Notes under the pieces: generated by a model
What the model saw: only the letters and a program-made list of their open reading frames with translations
What the model was told of the DNA's origin: nothing
The model's database searches: none
Position numbers and translations under genes: made by a program
Assembly (NCBI GenBank): GCA_029582265.1
Contig: CM055819.1
Coordinates: 42,609,263 to 42,673,262, forward strand
Origin: Zoroaster sp. YZ-2022
Taxonomy: Eukaryota > Echinodermata > Asteroidea > Forcipulatida > Zoroasteridae
DNA length: 64,000 bases
Reading direction: 5' to 3'
Shown: in pieces, positions 55,883 to 64,000 of the stretch
Numbering within the stretch: the stretch's first letter is position 1
How the letters are laid out: every line of letters begins with the position of its first letter

Positions 55883-56069
55883 AAAGGCAAGTTTAAGAAA
55901 GGCCTGAAAATGGCCTATCCTACAGTTAAAACAACTCTAGAAATGGTTTTTACTGATGGCTTTTCTACCAGAAGAACGTCTGCTCGTTTTAAAAGGGAGG
56001 AAAACAACCGATAAGTAGCACCAAAAAAACAAGAAACGGGAGCCGAGTTGACACACGTCTTTGCTACTC

Positions 56070-56515
56070 GGAAGCTATTATTATTAATATTATTAATATT
56101 AATATTAATATTAATATTAATATTGATATTGATATTGATATTGATATTAATATTGATGCTGATGCTGATGCTGATGCTGATGCTGATGCTGATGCTGATG
56201 CTGATGCTGATGCTGATGCTGATGCTGATGCTGATGCTGATGCTGATGCTGATGCTGATGCTGATGCTGATGCTGATGCTGATGCTGATGCTGATGCTGA
56301 TGCTGATGCTGATGCTGATGCTGATGCTGATGCTGATGCTGATGCTGATGCTGATGCTGATGCTGATGCTGATGCTGATGCTGATGCTGATGCTGATGCT
56401 GATGCTGATGCTGATGCTGATGCTGATGCTGATGCTGATGCTGATGCTGATGCTGATGCTGATGCTGATGCTGATGCTGATGCTGATGCTGATGTTGATG
56501 TTGATGTTATTGTTA
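56070..56515. repeat. ATTAAT/ATTGAT to (TGATGC)n hexanucleotide array
   Basis: An imperfect ATTAAT...ATTGAT prefix (56,080-56,150) grades into nearly pure TGATGC (about 57 units) and then TGATGT. The gradation shows point mutations being spread by slippage. It abuts the 3' end of the Myb-RT-REL LINE. Leu-Met and Ile-Ser frames across it are artefacts. Confidence 0.97.
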
Positions 56516-56598
56516 TTTCGCGTTAGCACAACATGAAAAGGAAGATCTTGTTTTCCTTTCTGCCGGTTACACCTCGAGTCAAGCTACGTCCCGTAGCC

Positions 56599-57294
56599 TT
56601 AGATCTCGAGTGTCTTTCGCAGAATCCTTGCTGTCCCTAAGAGCGCCGCCTTCTGTAGTAATTCTACTCTAACATATGTTCCTATCTCCTTGAGATGTTT
56701 CTCCAACGCCTTCGGGATTGTACCCAGTGCTCCCACTACCACAGGAATAACCTTCTCCTTGACTTGCCACAGCTTGCGAAGTTCTCTCGCTAAATCCTGA
56801 TATTTCTGTACCTTCTCCTTCTCCTTCGAAGCTACTCTACTATCACCCGGCACAGCTATATCAATAAGATGACACATCTTTGCATGCTTATCCAAGACAA
56901 CAACATCCGGCCGTCTATGTTCTATAACATGATCTGTCTGGATGTTGAAGTCCCAGAGAATCTTGACATGATCCGTTTCTTCAACCTTTTCCGGCACATG
57001 GTCGTACCACTTCGATTGCACCTTGACACCGTACTTCTTACACAGATCCCAATGGATCACCTTGGCCAACTTGTCGTGTCTGCCTTTGTACTCTGTCTGA
57101 GCATGCACTCTGCATTCGCTGACAATGTGAAATACAGTCTCCTCCGCCGCATTGCACATTCTGCACATAGAAGAGACATCTGACTTATCGATCCTTGCCT
57201 TCATCACATTCGTCGGCAGAGACTGGTCTTGCGCTGCAGTAATCAGACCCTCAGTTTCTTTCTTTAGTTCTCCTCTCCTATCAAACATTCCCAA
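56599..57294 (-). pseudogene. Zinc knuckle and PD-(D/E)XK-type REL endonuclease
   Basis: RGELKKETEGLITAAQDQSL leads to a CCHC-type knuckle (CRMCNAAEETVFHIVSEC) and HWDLCKKYGV. The nuclease core follows: RRPDVVVLDKHAKMCHLIDI, then VPGDSRVASKEKEKVQKYQD, matching the PD...(hydrophobic)DI...K arrangement of R2-type endonucleases. After that come VIPVVVGALGTIPK and LLQKAALLGTARILRKTLE, a very conserved C-terminus in this LINE group. This 231-codon part is uninterrupted. Confidence 0.85.
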
Positions 57295-57325
57295 TTCTTG
57301 CTACTTGCCACTTCTTCTGTACATC

Positions 57326-58960
57326 TCAGGAATCGGCCGTGAAGTGGTTTTTCCTGCCAATCTCGTGTGCTTTCTTCTCTTCTTTGATTCTTATACTCCT
57401 TTGGACCAATTCGTCTGCCTTCATGTATTTCTGCGCAACCTTCAACAACTTTTCCTGAGTACTTCTTACATGACACTGCAAGCTCCTTCTCTCGATGTTA
57501 ACGCTGTCTGATACACTAAGTAACCCTCTTCCGCCCTCTGACCTTGGTAGATAGAGTCTGCTGACATTCGACCGTGGATGTAACATACCGTACATCGTCA
57601 TTACTTTCCTCGTTTTACTGTCAGCAACATCTAGATCTGCCTTAGTCCACTCAACAATTCCCGCACTGTATCTCATTAGTGACACAGCCCAAGTGTTGAT
57701 CGCCTTTATCATATTCCCTCCATTCAGCTTGGACTTCAAACACTTCTTCACTCGTCTTATATACTCTTTCTTAAGTCTCTCTTTCGATTCCTCGTGCAGT
57801 AAATGATCTGCTTCAAGCACTCCAAGATACTTATAACTTTCTACTTCACCCAACGCCCTCAATTGTGTGCCATCTGGTAAAGGAATTCCATCCGAATGTA
57901 CCATTTTACCCCTCTTCATGGTCATCGCAGCACATTTCTCCAGACCAAACTTCATGCCGATGTCATCGCTGAAGATCCGTACAGTCTGCACCAAGGAATC
58001 AATCTCTTTCTCGTTCTTCGCAAACAACTTCAGGTCGTCCATGAAGAGAAGATGATTAATCCTGCATCCATCCTTTGTCATCTCGTATCCCGCACTAACC
58101 TTCCGCAAAATCATCGTCAAAGGGAACAGCGCCAAAACAAACAACAGTGGAGACAGAGAATCACCCTGGAAAATACCTCGTCTGATGTTTACCTTACCAA
58201 GACATTGATCACTGGCCATCAGATTTGTTCTCCATGTCTTCATGCTCTCACCCAGAAGACATTTCACGGCATCAGCTGCCCCTATCATATCCAAACATTC
58301 CATAATCCACGAGTGTGATACCATGTCGTATGCCTTCTTGTAATCTATCCATGCCATGGCCAGATTAGTTTTCCTGTTCCTACAGTCCTTTAGCACCGTC
58401 TTATCAATGATGAGTTGGTCTTTCGTTCCTCTTGACCGCTTCTTGCAAGCTTTCTGCTCATCTGGAAATAACTGCTGATCTTCTATGTGGCTATACAGAT
58501 CTTCTGCAATGATACCGGTCAGAAGTTTATAAATCATGGGTAGACATGTAATAGGTCGATAGTTACTTGCAACGTTACCCTTCTTAATGTCCTTCATGAT
58601 GAGAACCGTTCTTGCTTCAGTCATCCACGTCGGAACGTTGCCACGCACTAAGCATTGTTGCAGCTGCTGGGCTATTCTTTCGTGAAGACTACTGAAGTTC
58701 TTTAGCCAGTATCCGTGCACTTGGTCTGGTCCGGGGCTTTCCAATTTGGCACTTTCCTCAACTGTTTCTTCACCTTGCTCACATCAATCTGAAATCCCTC
58801 TTGTTGTTGTACATTCTTTAACTCGTCTTTCACGTCGGCTAACCATTCTGCTTGTCTGTTATGATCACCAGGCTGATCCCAAAGGCCACCCCAAAAATTC
58901 CTTGCCTCTGCTGGTTCTGGGCCCACTTGTGAGTTGTCACATTTCCCGTCCATTTCTTTG
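57326..58960 (-). pseudogene. Reverse transcriptase of the REL LINE
   Basis: A leading segment at 58,702-58,953 (ARNFWGGLWDQPGDHNRQAE, then LRKVPNWKAPDQT) is frameshifted relative to the main frame, which begins ESPGPDQVHGYWLKN. RT motifs: NYRPITCLPMIYKLLT, AWIDYKKAYDMVSHSW (catalytic Asp), GIFQGDSLSPLLFVLALFPL and LLFMDDLKLFAKN (catalytic DD with Met before it), then YKYLGVLEADH. The main frame is 472 codons long and ends at GRKNHFTADS; the HGRFLR...TEEVAS continuation is in the next frame. Confidence 0.88.
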
Positions 58961-59597
58961 AATAATTGACGTTGATTTGTACTGAATAGGCGATTTTGAT
59001 GAAACTGCCTGACTCTGTCATCGTACCTCTTTACTTTCAGCCTTCGCCTTGACCCTTTGCTTTATTTCTTCCTTAACTACACTCATCCCCTTTCATTTTA
59101 CTTGATACTTCTTCATTAATCTGTTCCTCATATCTGAATCATTCATTGCACCTCTATCCATTTGCTCTATTCTACTGAGATCTTTGCGTAACTCGTTAAT
59201 TTGGCCCTCAAGTCTGCGTTTCCATCAAGGTTTGTTATCTTTATGTCGTGATTGTGAATGTGAAGATTTTACCCCTGATCTCTCCGCTACTACAACTGCA
59301 CCTGCAAAGACAAGATCGTTAATTTCAGAAAGATTAGTAGTACTTATCGTCCCAAGGATTCTACTTACCATAGCTGACACATTTGTCAGCTTTTTCCTTG
59401 GGACCTGGCAAGGCAGGAATACTCCACTTACCTGTCCCTTTTACCGATACCATTACCTCTTCAATCCTCTTCCTAATCTCTAGCTCTTCCTCCGTCAAGT
59501 CTTCTGTTCCCTCTTCTATTTCTCCACTGACCTCATCCGCACTCTGGGAACTTGCCAGCTCACCAGCGACCACATTGTCCAGTTCCTCCTCCTGCAG

Positions 59598-60077
59598 TTA
59601 TTCATCCCCAGCCTCTGTCTGTGATATTATTCTACTCATCTCTTCCACCTCAACTTTCGTTAGCCACTGATTATGTTTGATTTGTTTTACCTGGTCGGCA
59701 AGCCGCTGTTCGCTTATTTCAAACATGCCTTTATCCTGCCATATGTTAATCATTCTCCTTCTGTACCCTCTGTTCTCTGGCTTGCTCCTTATAAAACATT
59801 CCATTGCAATTCTGTTATCGTCCTTACTCCACTTTCTCCTGTTTACAGCACGAATTCTGTTATTGTTCTGAGCAGTGTGTATACGATCTGGCGGTACCTG
59901 CTCAAGCATACCGACCAGAACGGGTATTGGACTTCCTCTTTGAAAGTTCGTCGCTGATTCAGCGTAGAGTTGATGCTGCATAGCATTCAGTATTATCACA
60001 AATTGTGAGAAAAGTTGTATTGTTTCAGGGGAAATTACATGCAAAAGCGATGTGTATTTCACCCTGCAGTAGTTCAC
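59598..60077 (-). pseudogene. Myb-like DNA-binding N-terminus of the REL LINE
   Basis: The core NRRKWSKDDNRIAMECFIRS has the spaced Trp and hydrophobics of a Myb/SANT helix, followed by GYRRRMINIWQDKG, EQRLADQVKQIKHNQWLT and VEEMSRII. In site-specific and microsatellite-targeting LINEs this domain helps choose the insertion site. The frame stops at 59,598; the acidic linker (DLTEEELEIRKRIEEVM) lies in another frame at 59,361-59,573. Native start is uncertain. Confidence 0.75.
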
Positions 60078-60079
60078 TC

Positions 60080-60360
60080 AGCGTTAGTTGCTATCAAGAT
60101 GTTCTAAAGGACGCAGATGGAACGCACGTCTCACTGCTAACTTTATACACTGAGTAACGTACGTTGTAAAGAGTCTTCCGAAATCGGAGAAATCCAAAAG
60201 GTTTTTACAGTAAAAAGCCAGAAGATCTTTAATGGCCGATGTTGAAACTTACCCTGTAGAGTCTACTCGGTAGCACCTACAAGGAGTACACGTTTGGTAA
60301 TAATTATACGACGGGAAACAATAAATATTTTCGCTTGAATCGAGAGCCGATCTGTCGCAG
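60080..60360. other. Short noncoding stretch upstream of the REL LINE
   Basis: Possibly the 5' UTR of the minus-strand LINE. No feature recognised. Confidence 0.35.
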
Positions 60361-60361
60361 T

Positions 60362-60880
60362 ATTTGTTGTTGTTGTTGTTGTGGTTGTGGTTGTTGTTGT
60401 TGTTGTTGTTGTTGTTGTGGTTGTTGTTGTGGTTGTTGTTGTGGTTGTTGTTGTGGTTGTTGTTGTGGTTGTTGTTGTTGTTGTTGTTGTGGTTGTTGTT
60501 GTGGTTGTTGTTGTGGTTGTGGTTGTTGTTGTGGTTGTGGTTGTTGTTGTGGTTGTTGTTGTGGTTGTGGTTGTGGTTGTGGTTGTTGTTGTGGTGGTGG
60601 TTGTTGTTGTTGTGGTGGTGGTGGTGGTGGTGGTGGTGTGGGTGGTGTGGTGGGTGGTGGTGGTGGTGGTGGTGGTGTGGGTGTGGGTGGAGGTGTGGTG
60701 GTGGTGGTGGTGGTGGTGGTGGTGGTGGTGGTGGTGGTGGTGGTGGTGGTGGTGGTGGTGGTGGTGGTGGTGGTGGTGGTGGTGGTGGTGGTGGTGGTGG
60801 TGGTGGTGGTGGTGGTGGTGGTGGTGGTGGTGGTGGTGGTGGTGGTGGTGGTGGTGGTTGTGGTTGTTGTTGGTGTTGTG
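60362..60880. repeat. TGT/TGG compound microsatellite
   Basis: About 520 bp: a TGT-rich half with interspersed TGG, a GGTGTGGGTG transition, then nearly pure TGG from about 60,690 to 60,858. It produces long frames of Val, Gly, Trp, His, Thr or Pro on both strands, none of them genes. Confidence 0.98.
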
Positions 60881-61194
60881 AATGGACTGAGAAGCGAGTA
60901 GTGCGACCAAAAGGACGGTTTGGAGGGACGACCGACGAAAGACCGTTGGAGCACATACCATGATAGTATGTTTTGCCGTATAACCAAGATTTGATATGAA
61001 TTTGTTAATTGTTTTTACTAAAAAGGATGTACTATGAAGGTTGTATGAAATATGTGCTGAAATATTTATGTCTAAAATGTGAATTCACGTCTAATTATTT
61101 TTAAAAAAGATAGGTATAAAAACATGTTTGTCGTTTGATTTCATCGATCATCTGTTATCCCGTCACGAAGACGATAGCGATCATCCTCATTATT
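60881..61194. other. Noncoding stretch
   Basis: No domain, repeat or TIR recognised. Confidence 0.35.
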
Positions 61195-61986
61195 TCATTG
61201 GTAATATAATTTATTTTTTTTGTTTATGTTTGTAAATAATAAAATAACAGTCTCATCAATAAGGAACATAAATACAATTTGGTAGGAAGAATCGAGTATT
61301 TCACCGTCAGATATTGTCTGATTCAGCCAGGTTTCCGTGACAGAAATTATATCAATGTTGTCTGTAGTACACAGTACTTGCAATTCATGCAATTTATTTC
61401 CTAAACTCCTTGCATTCAACACAATGCCTTGAATCTTAGGTTTAGGTTGACGACTGGTGTTTAAAGGACCGGGATTTTCCTGAACGTCTCCAGAGGCAAT
61501 GATATCAATATGAAATATTGACATAGAGTTACAATAATAAGCAACTGGTGCACTGATAAACTTACGTTTTGGCCCTCGAGTCAAAGGTTTACGCCATATT
61601 AAAGGACATGAAGCAGGAACATACAGCTTGATAGAATAGTCAGTCCTTATAGCATGCGAACAAAGGCATTTGAGCTCCGAACAATGGCTCAAATAAAAGA
61701 CTCGATCAAGTGTGCAGTCCGTGTTGCAAATAGATGTAGTCCTCGGTCGGGCGTGATTTAAAATTGACCAAAAATTCGTCCAAACCTCAAAACTGGAATC
61801 TTTCTCACACAGGCACAAATTCCCAGTAGAGTCAACTCTCAACCTTGTAACAAGTGGAGTAGAAAAAAACATCGTAATACTGTTCACAAACACCGAAATT
61901 CGACAAAATTGCCACGACAGCCAAAAACACAAACTGTCTCGACCCCCATTATACACTATTATGACATAAAGCCCAATTACATTCAT
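61195..61986 (-). CDS. LINE 5' ORF with canonical-type 2A-like peptide and start of APE endonuclease (3'-truncated)
   Basis: From ATG 61,986 about 160 residues with several hydrophobic and Cys-containing segments lead to GDVQENPGP (61,465-61,491), a 2A-like motif differing from the viral-type GDVExNPGP only by Gln for Glu. After it come IQGIVLNARSLGNKLHELQV, then IDIISVTETWLNQTISDGEI, the Asn and Glu blocks of an APE-type endonuclease. The frame departs from the family after SSYQIV and ends shortly after. The 2A would release the N-terminal peptide from the endonuclease/RT polyprotein during translation. Retaining only the 5' end is unusual, because LINE copies normally lose it. Confidence 0.75.
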   Translation of the reverse strand: MNVIGLYVIIVYNGGRDSLCFWLSWQFCRISVFVNSITMFFSTPLVTRLRVDSTGNLCLCEKDSSFEVWTNFWSILNHARPRTTSICNTDCTLDRVFYLSHCSELKCLCSHAIRTDYSIKLYVPASCPLIWRKPLTRGPKRKFISAPVAYYCNSMSIFHIDIIASGDVQENPGPLNTSRQPKPKIQGIVLNARSLGNKLHELQVLCTTDNIDIISVTETWLNQTISDGEILDSSYQIVFMFLIDETVILLFTNINKKNKLYYQ

Positions 61987-62022
61987 AATTTACATTAAAA
62001 CAAACTTCAGCTCAGTATGGGT

Positions 62023-62053
62023 TAGTAAGACTAATTGCGGTGACACCATGTGG
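62023..62053. repeat. Solo Penelope-like terminal fragment
   Basis: About 30 bp (AGTAAGACTAATTGCGGTGA onward) match the outer end of the element at 25,891, then diverge. It may be an insertion relic, or it may show that the end of the Penelope-like element was derived from host sequence. Confidence 0.6.
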
Positions 62054-62263
62054 GTGTCAAACTCCATCTAACAAAATCCATCTAACATTATGAGTACAAT
62101 GTATGGCAACGAACGACAGGTGAGATGCTGATCGTTCAGGTTTTTTCTCCCGTCAAAATGGTACATTATGTTTCCTTCAGTCTGTTTTTAAATTTTAATT
62201 TATATCAGCTTATTCACAATAAAGATATCTAAACACATCGTGTTTTCTTTTAAATTGTTTTAG

Positions 62264-62389
62264 ATATTGATGAATGTGCGACAGGTGACGACAAATGTGA
62301 TTCAGCTCATGGACTCTGCACTAACACTGACGGTGGCTTTACGTGTACTTGCGACGGAGGATACGACGGAGATGGTACAACTTGTACAG
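62264..62389 (+). CDS. EGF_CA exon A
   Basis: A 126-bp exon lies between TTTTAG and GTAAAT. Phase 1 at both ends, so it encodes exactly one 42-residue calcium-binding EGF module. The DIDEC Ca-binding start, CTNTDGGFTCTC with the hydroxylation-type Asn site, and all six Cys are present. Such modules form rigid rods in extracellular proteins (fibrillin, Notch, fibropellin type). It is the first EGF exon in the window; no exon is recognisable upstream back to 30.6 kb. Symmetric phase lets such exons be duplicated without frame disruption, and three near-identical neighbours follow. The gene could be the one that begins with the PAN exon, but this is inference. Confidence 0.88.
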
Positions 62390-62561
62390 GTAAATTCAAT
62401 GGATGTACTTCAGTCGTAAGATATCGAATCAGTTTCCATAATCCATGTCTTATGTGCAATTTGTTATTCCATTTTGAAGTGTGTACTTCAGTCGTAGGTA
62501 TGGGAACCAGTTTCACTTACTCTATGTTTTGTTAACAATTTGTAATTCCATTTTGTTTTAG

Positions 62562-62687
62562 ATATTGATGAATGTGTAACAGGTGACGACAACTGTGATT
62601 CAGCTCATGGACTCTGCACTAACACTGACGGTGGCTTTACGTGTACTTGCGACGGAGGATACGACGGAGATGGTACAACTTGTACAG
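62562..62687 (+). CDS. EGF_CA exon B
   Basis: 126 bp, phase 1-1. Nearly identical to exon A (GDDNC instead of GDDKC, CVTGD instead of CATGD). All six Cys and the Ca-binding residues are kept. Its upstream intron (172 bp) is almost the same as the one between B and C, so A and B arose by very recent tandem duplication of a 298-bp unit. Confidence 0.88.
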
Positions 62688-62858
62688 GTAAATTCAATGG
62701 ATGTACTTCAGTCGTAAGATATCGAATCAGTTTCCATAATCCATGTCTTATGTGCAATTTGTTATTCCATTTTGAAGTGTGTACTTCAGTCGTAGGTATC
62801 GAACCAGTTTCACTTAATCCATGTTTTGTTAACAATTTGTAATTCCATTTTGTTTCAG

Positions 62859-62984
62859 ATATTGATGAATGTGCGACAGGTGCCGACAACTGTGATTCAG
62901 CTCATGGCCTCTGCACGAGCATTGACGGTAGCTTTACATGTACTTGCGACGGAGGATACGAAGGAGATGGTACAACCTGTGCAG
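62859..62984 (+). CDS. EGF_CA exon C
   Basis: 126 bp, phase 1-1. DIDECATGADNC, CTSIDGSFTCTC and GGYEGDGTTC: six Cys intact, with the NTD of its neighbours replaced by SID, so the hydroxylation-type Asn is lost. The acceptor is CAG here instead of TAG. Confidence 0.88.
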
Positions 62985-63077
62985 GTAAATTCAATGGATG
63001 TACTAAAGTCATATGTATCGAACCAGTTTCAATTACTCTATGTTTTGTTAACAATTTGTTATGCCACTTTGTTTTAG

Positions 63078-63203
63078 ATACTGATGAATGTGCGACAGGT
63101 GCCGACAACTGTGATTCAGCTCATGGTCTCTGCACTAACACTGACGGTAGCTTTACATGTACTTGTGACGGAGGATACGACGGAGATGGTACATCTTGTA
63201 CAG
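63078..63203 (+). CDS. EGF_CA exon D
   Basis: 126 bp, phase 1-1. Starts DTDEC instead of DIDEC and ends GTSC. Six Cys and CTNTDGSFTCTC are intact. The preceding intron is only 93 bp and carries one copy of the 78-bp intronic unit that is doubled in the two other introns. A donor (GTAAATTC) follows, so the gene continues beyond the window. Confidence 0.88.
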
Positions 63204-64000
63204 GTAAATTCAAATGATGTATAAGTAGAACAGGTTTATACTTTATGCCATCCATGCAGTGTATGAGAATGTCAGCATTTGGTGATTCACCTTAAAATGG
63301 CGAAAGAAGGAAGTGAAGAACAATACGAACAGTGAATACAAGAAATGCAGTCTGGCATCAGATCTGTTGTTTAAATTGAATGATATAGGAATGATATAAC
63401 AGGTCCGACGATTATTATTTTATTTGTTAGCTTGGGGAATATATGGATATTCATGAGCACGTCTATTATGTCACAATGGTATTAGATGCAATATCATTAT
63501 TGGTTTGTGCACAGACGTCGATTGACGTCGATTTCACAAGGCAGTTCTCAATAATTGTGTATAGTCATGTTAACTAAGTGTTTGGCTACCGGTCAGATAT
63601 AGGAACAGAATCGTAAGGATTAACAGGGCGTGGAATCAGAGTGCTATAATTTTAAATTAACTCAGTGACTAAAACTAATACCCCCTTAAGATAAGGCCGT
63701 TGCAAATGAGCTGGTAATTTTAAGTCACTGTTTTCATATTAAATAGGACACCGACTCCATGCCCTGTTGAAAATTGACTTTGATCGTGACGATAATATCC
63801 CTTTAAACTTTTGAAATAACCACTGCTTTCTCGGTCAAAGTGGCGCTGCTTGTGCCACTGAGTTCCTTTATTGATGTTTGTCAAACAGCGCCCTCTTGCT
63901 GTTTCGTTGGTTTTTGTTTTTTCCCTTTTTTCAGTTTTTGTCTCAGTTGCCATGGTAAATTGAATGCTTGGGTGATGTTTGGTTAAGATGGCTGAGGAAG
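63204..64000. other. Intron or noncoding stretch to window end
   Basis: Begins with the exon D donor. No fifth EGF module is seen. GATCGTGACGATAATATCCC near 63,782 resembles the end of the MITE at 28.9-29.2 kb, so an element end may lie here. Confidence 0.5.

Larger units (their letters stand above)
51470..55900 (-). mobile_element. L1/Tx1-like LINE, split by a nested LINE
   Basis: Minus-strand pieces at 55,568-55,882 (ORF1 start), 52,100-53,285 (ORF1 remainder) and 51,470-52,096 (ORF2 endonuclease) belong to one element, because the ORF1 halves join in register across the insertion at 53,286-55,567. The RT portion is missing: the element ends in the TGT/ATT microsatellite block at 51,450. 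Confidence 0.8.
56545..60077 (-). mobile_element. LINE with restriction-like endonuclease (R2/R4/NeSL-type), near full length
   Basis: The minus-strand order is Myb-like N-terminus (59,598-60,077), acidic linker (59,361-59,573), pre-RT and RT (57,326-58,960), Cys-His knuckle and REL endonuclease (56,599-57,294), with the 3' end by the TGATGC array. Domain order and the C-terminal nuclease exclude APE-type LINEs. At least four frame changes are present. The 3' end next to a pure microsatellite and a second microsatellite 5' of the element may reflect target preference. Confidence 0.85.

Noticed and set aside
56048..56536. Leu-Met and Ile-Ser repeat proteins
   Set aside because: Translation of the TGATGC/ATTAAT microsatellite.
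60249..60987. His-, Thr-, Pro-, Gly-, Val-, Cys- and Trp-rich proteins
   Set aside because: All are frames of the TGT/TGG microsatellite, present on both strands.
62307..63108. Minus-strand repetitive proteins opposite the EGF exons
   Set aside because: Antisense shadows of the EGF exons and their repeated introns; they cross splice sites and lack any domain.

Overview
The window is eukaryotic, repeat-dominated DNA from an AT-rich marine invertebrate. Frequent TACATGTA, AACGTTA and TAGGCCTA words, PAN and EGF_CA exons with GT-AG introns, Penelope elements, CR1-like LINEs with 2A-like peptides and abundant hAT MITEs together suggest a deuterostome, most likely an echinoderm. That placement is an inference, and no bacterial-style operon is present.

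Assembly layout. A 500-N scaffold gap at 11,163-11,662 separates two contigs. The sequence left of the gap (1 to about 9,706) repeats the sequence right of it (11,663 to about 21,947) in the same order. The left copy is very noisy and homopolymer-rich from 1 to about 5,870, clean from about 5,870 to 9,706, and then runs into a frameshifted Penelope copy (9,715-11,162). The left side therefore looks like an uncollapsed haplotype or poor-quality duplicate, and its short ORFs should not be trusted.

11.7-22.7 kb. A long imperfect inverted repeat (about 12,075-17,390) carries an 18-20 bp minisatellite in each arm and is interrupted by a CR1/L2-type LINE. It is followed by a hAT MITE with a perfect 8-bp target duplication, a 0.85 kb TIR element, a second hAT MITE, and a compact virus-like cluster (21,137-22,640). 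That cluster has a broken membrane-protein ORF facing two small ORFs that share one 57-bp upstream motif. I read it as the remnant of a Polinton/adintovirus-like element.

22.7-33 kb. This holds a C2H2-like terminal exon with duplicated 3' sequence, a 5'-truncated Penelope-like element in an inverted partner arrangement, MITEs, tRNA-like SINE units and a signal-peptide plus PAN-domain first exon (30,326-30,646).

33-62 kb. This is a stack of transposable elements: a CR1-like LINE with a GDSL/SGNH-esterase ORF1 (33,055-37,572), a decayed Tc1/mariner transposase, a 148-bp satellite carrying a 1,045-bp TIR transposon with 35-bp perfect ends, more hAT MITEs, two separate LINE 5' fragments each encoding a 2A-like motif, a Tx1/L1-like LINE split by a second LINE, a near-complete Myb-RT-REL-endonuclease LINE, and very long ATT, TGT, TGATGC and TGG/TGT microsatellites.

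62-64 kb. Four symmetric phase-1 EGF_CA exons, each exactly 126 bp, lie on the plus strand. They may belong to the same secreted PAN/EGF gene as the exon at 30.3 kb, but phases require at least one further exon between them. These two gene pieces and the 24.2 kb exon are the only convincing host-type coding sequence. Almost everything else is mobile DNA or its debris.
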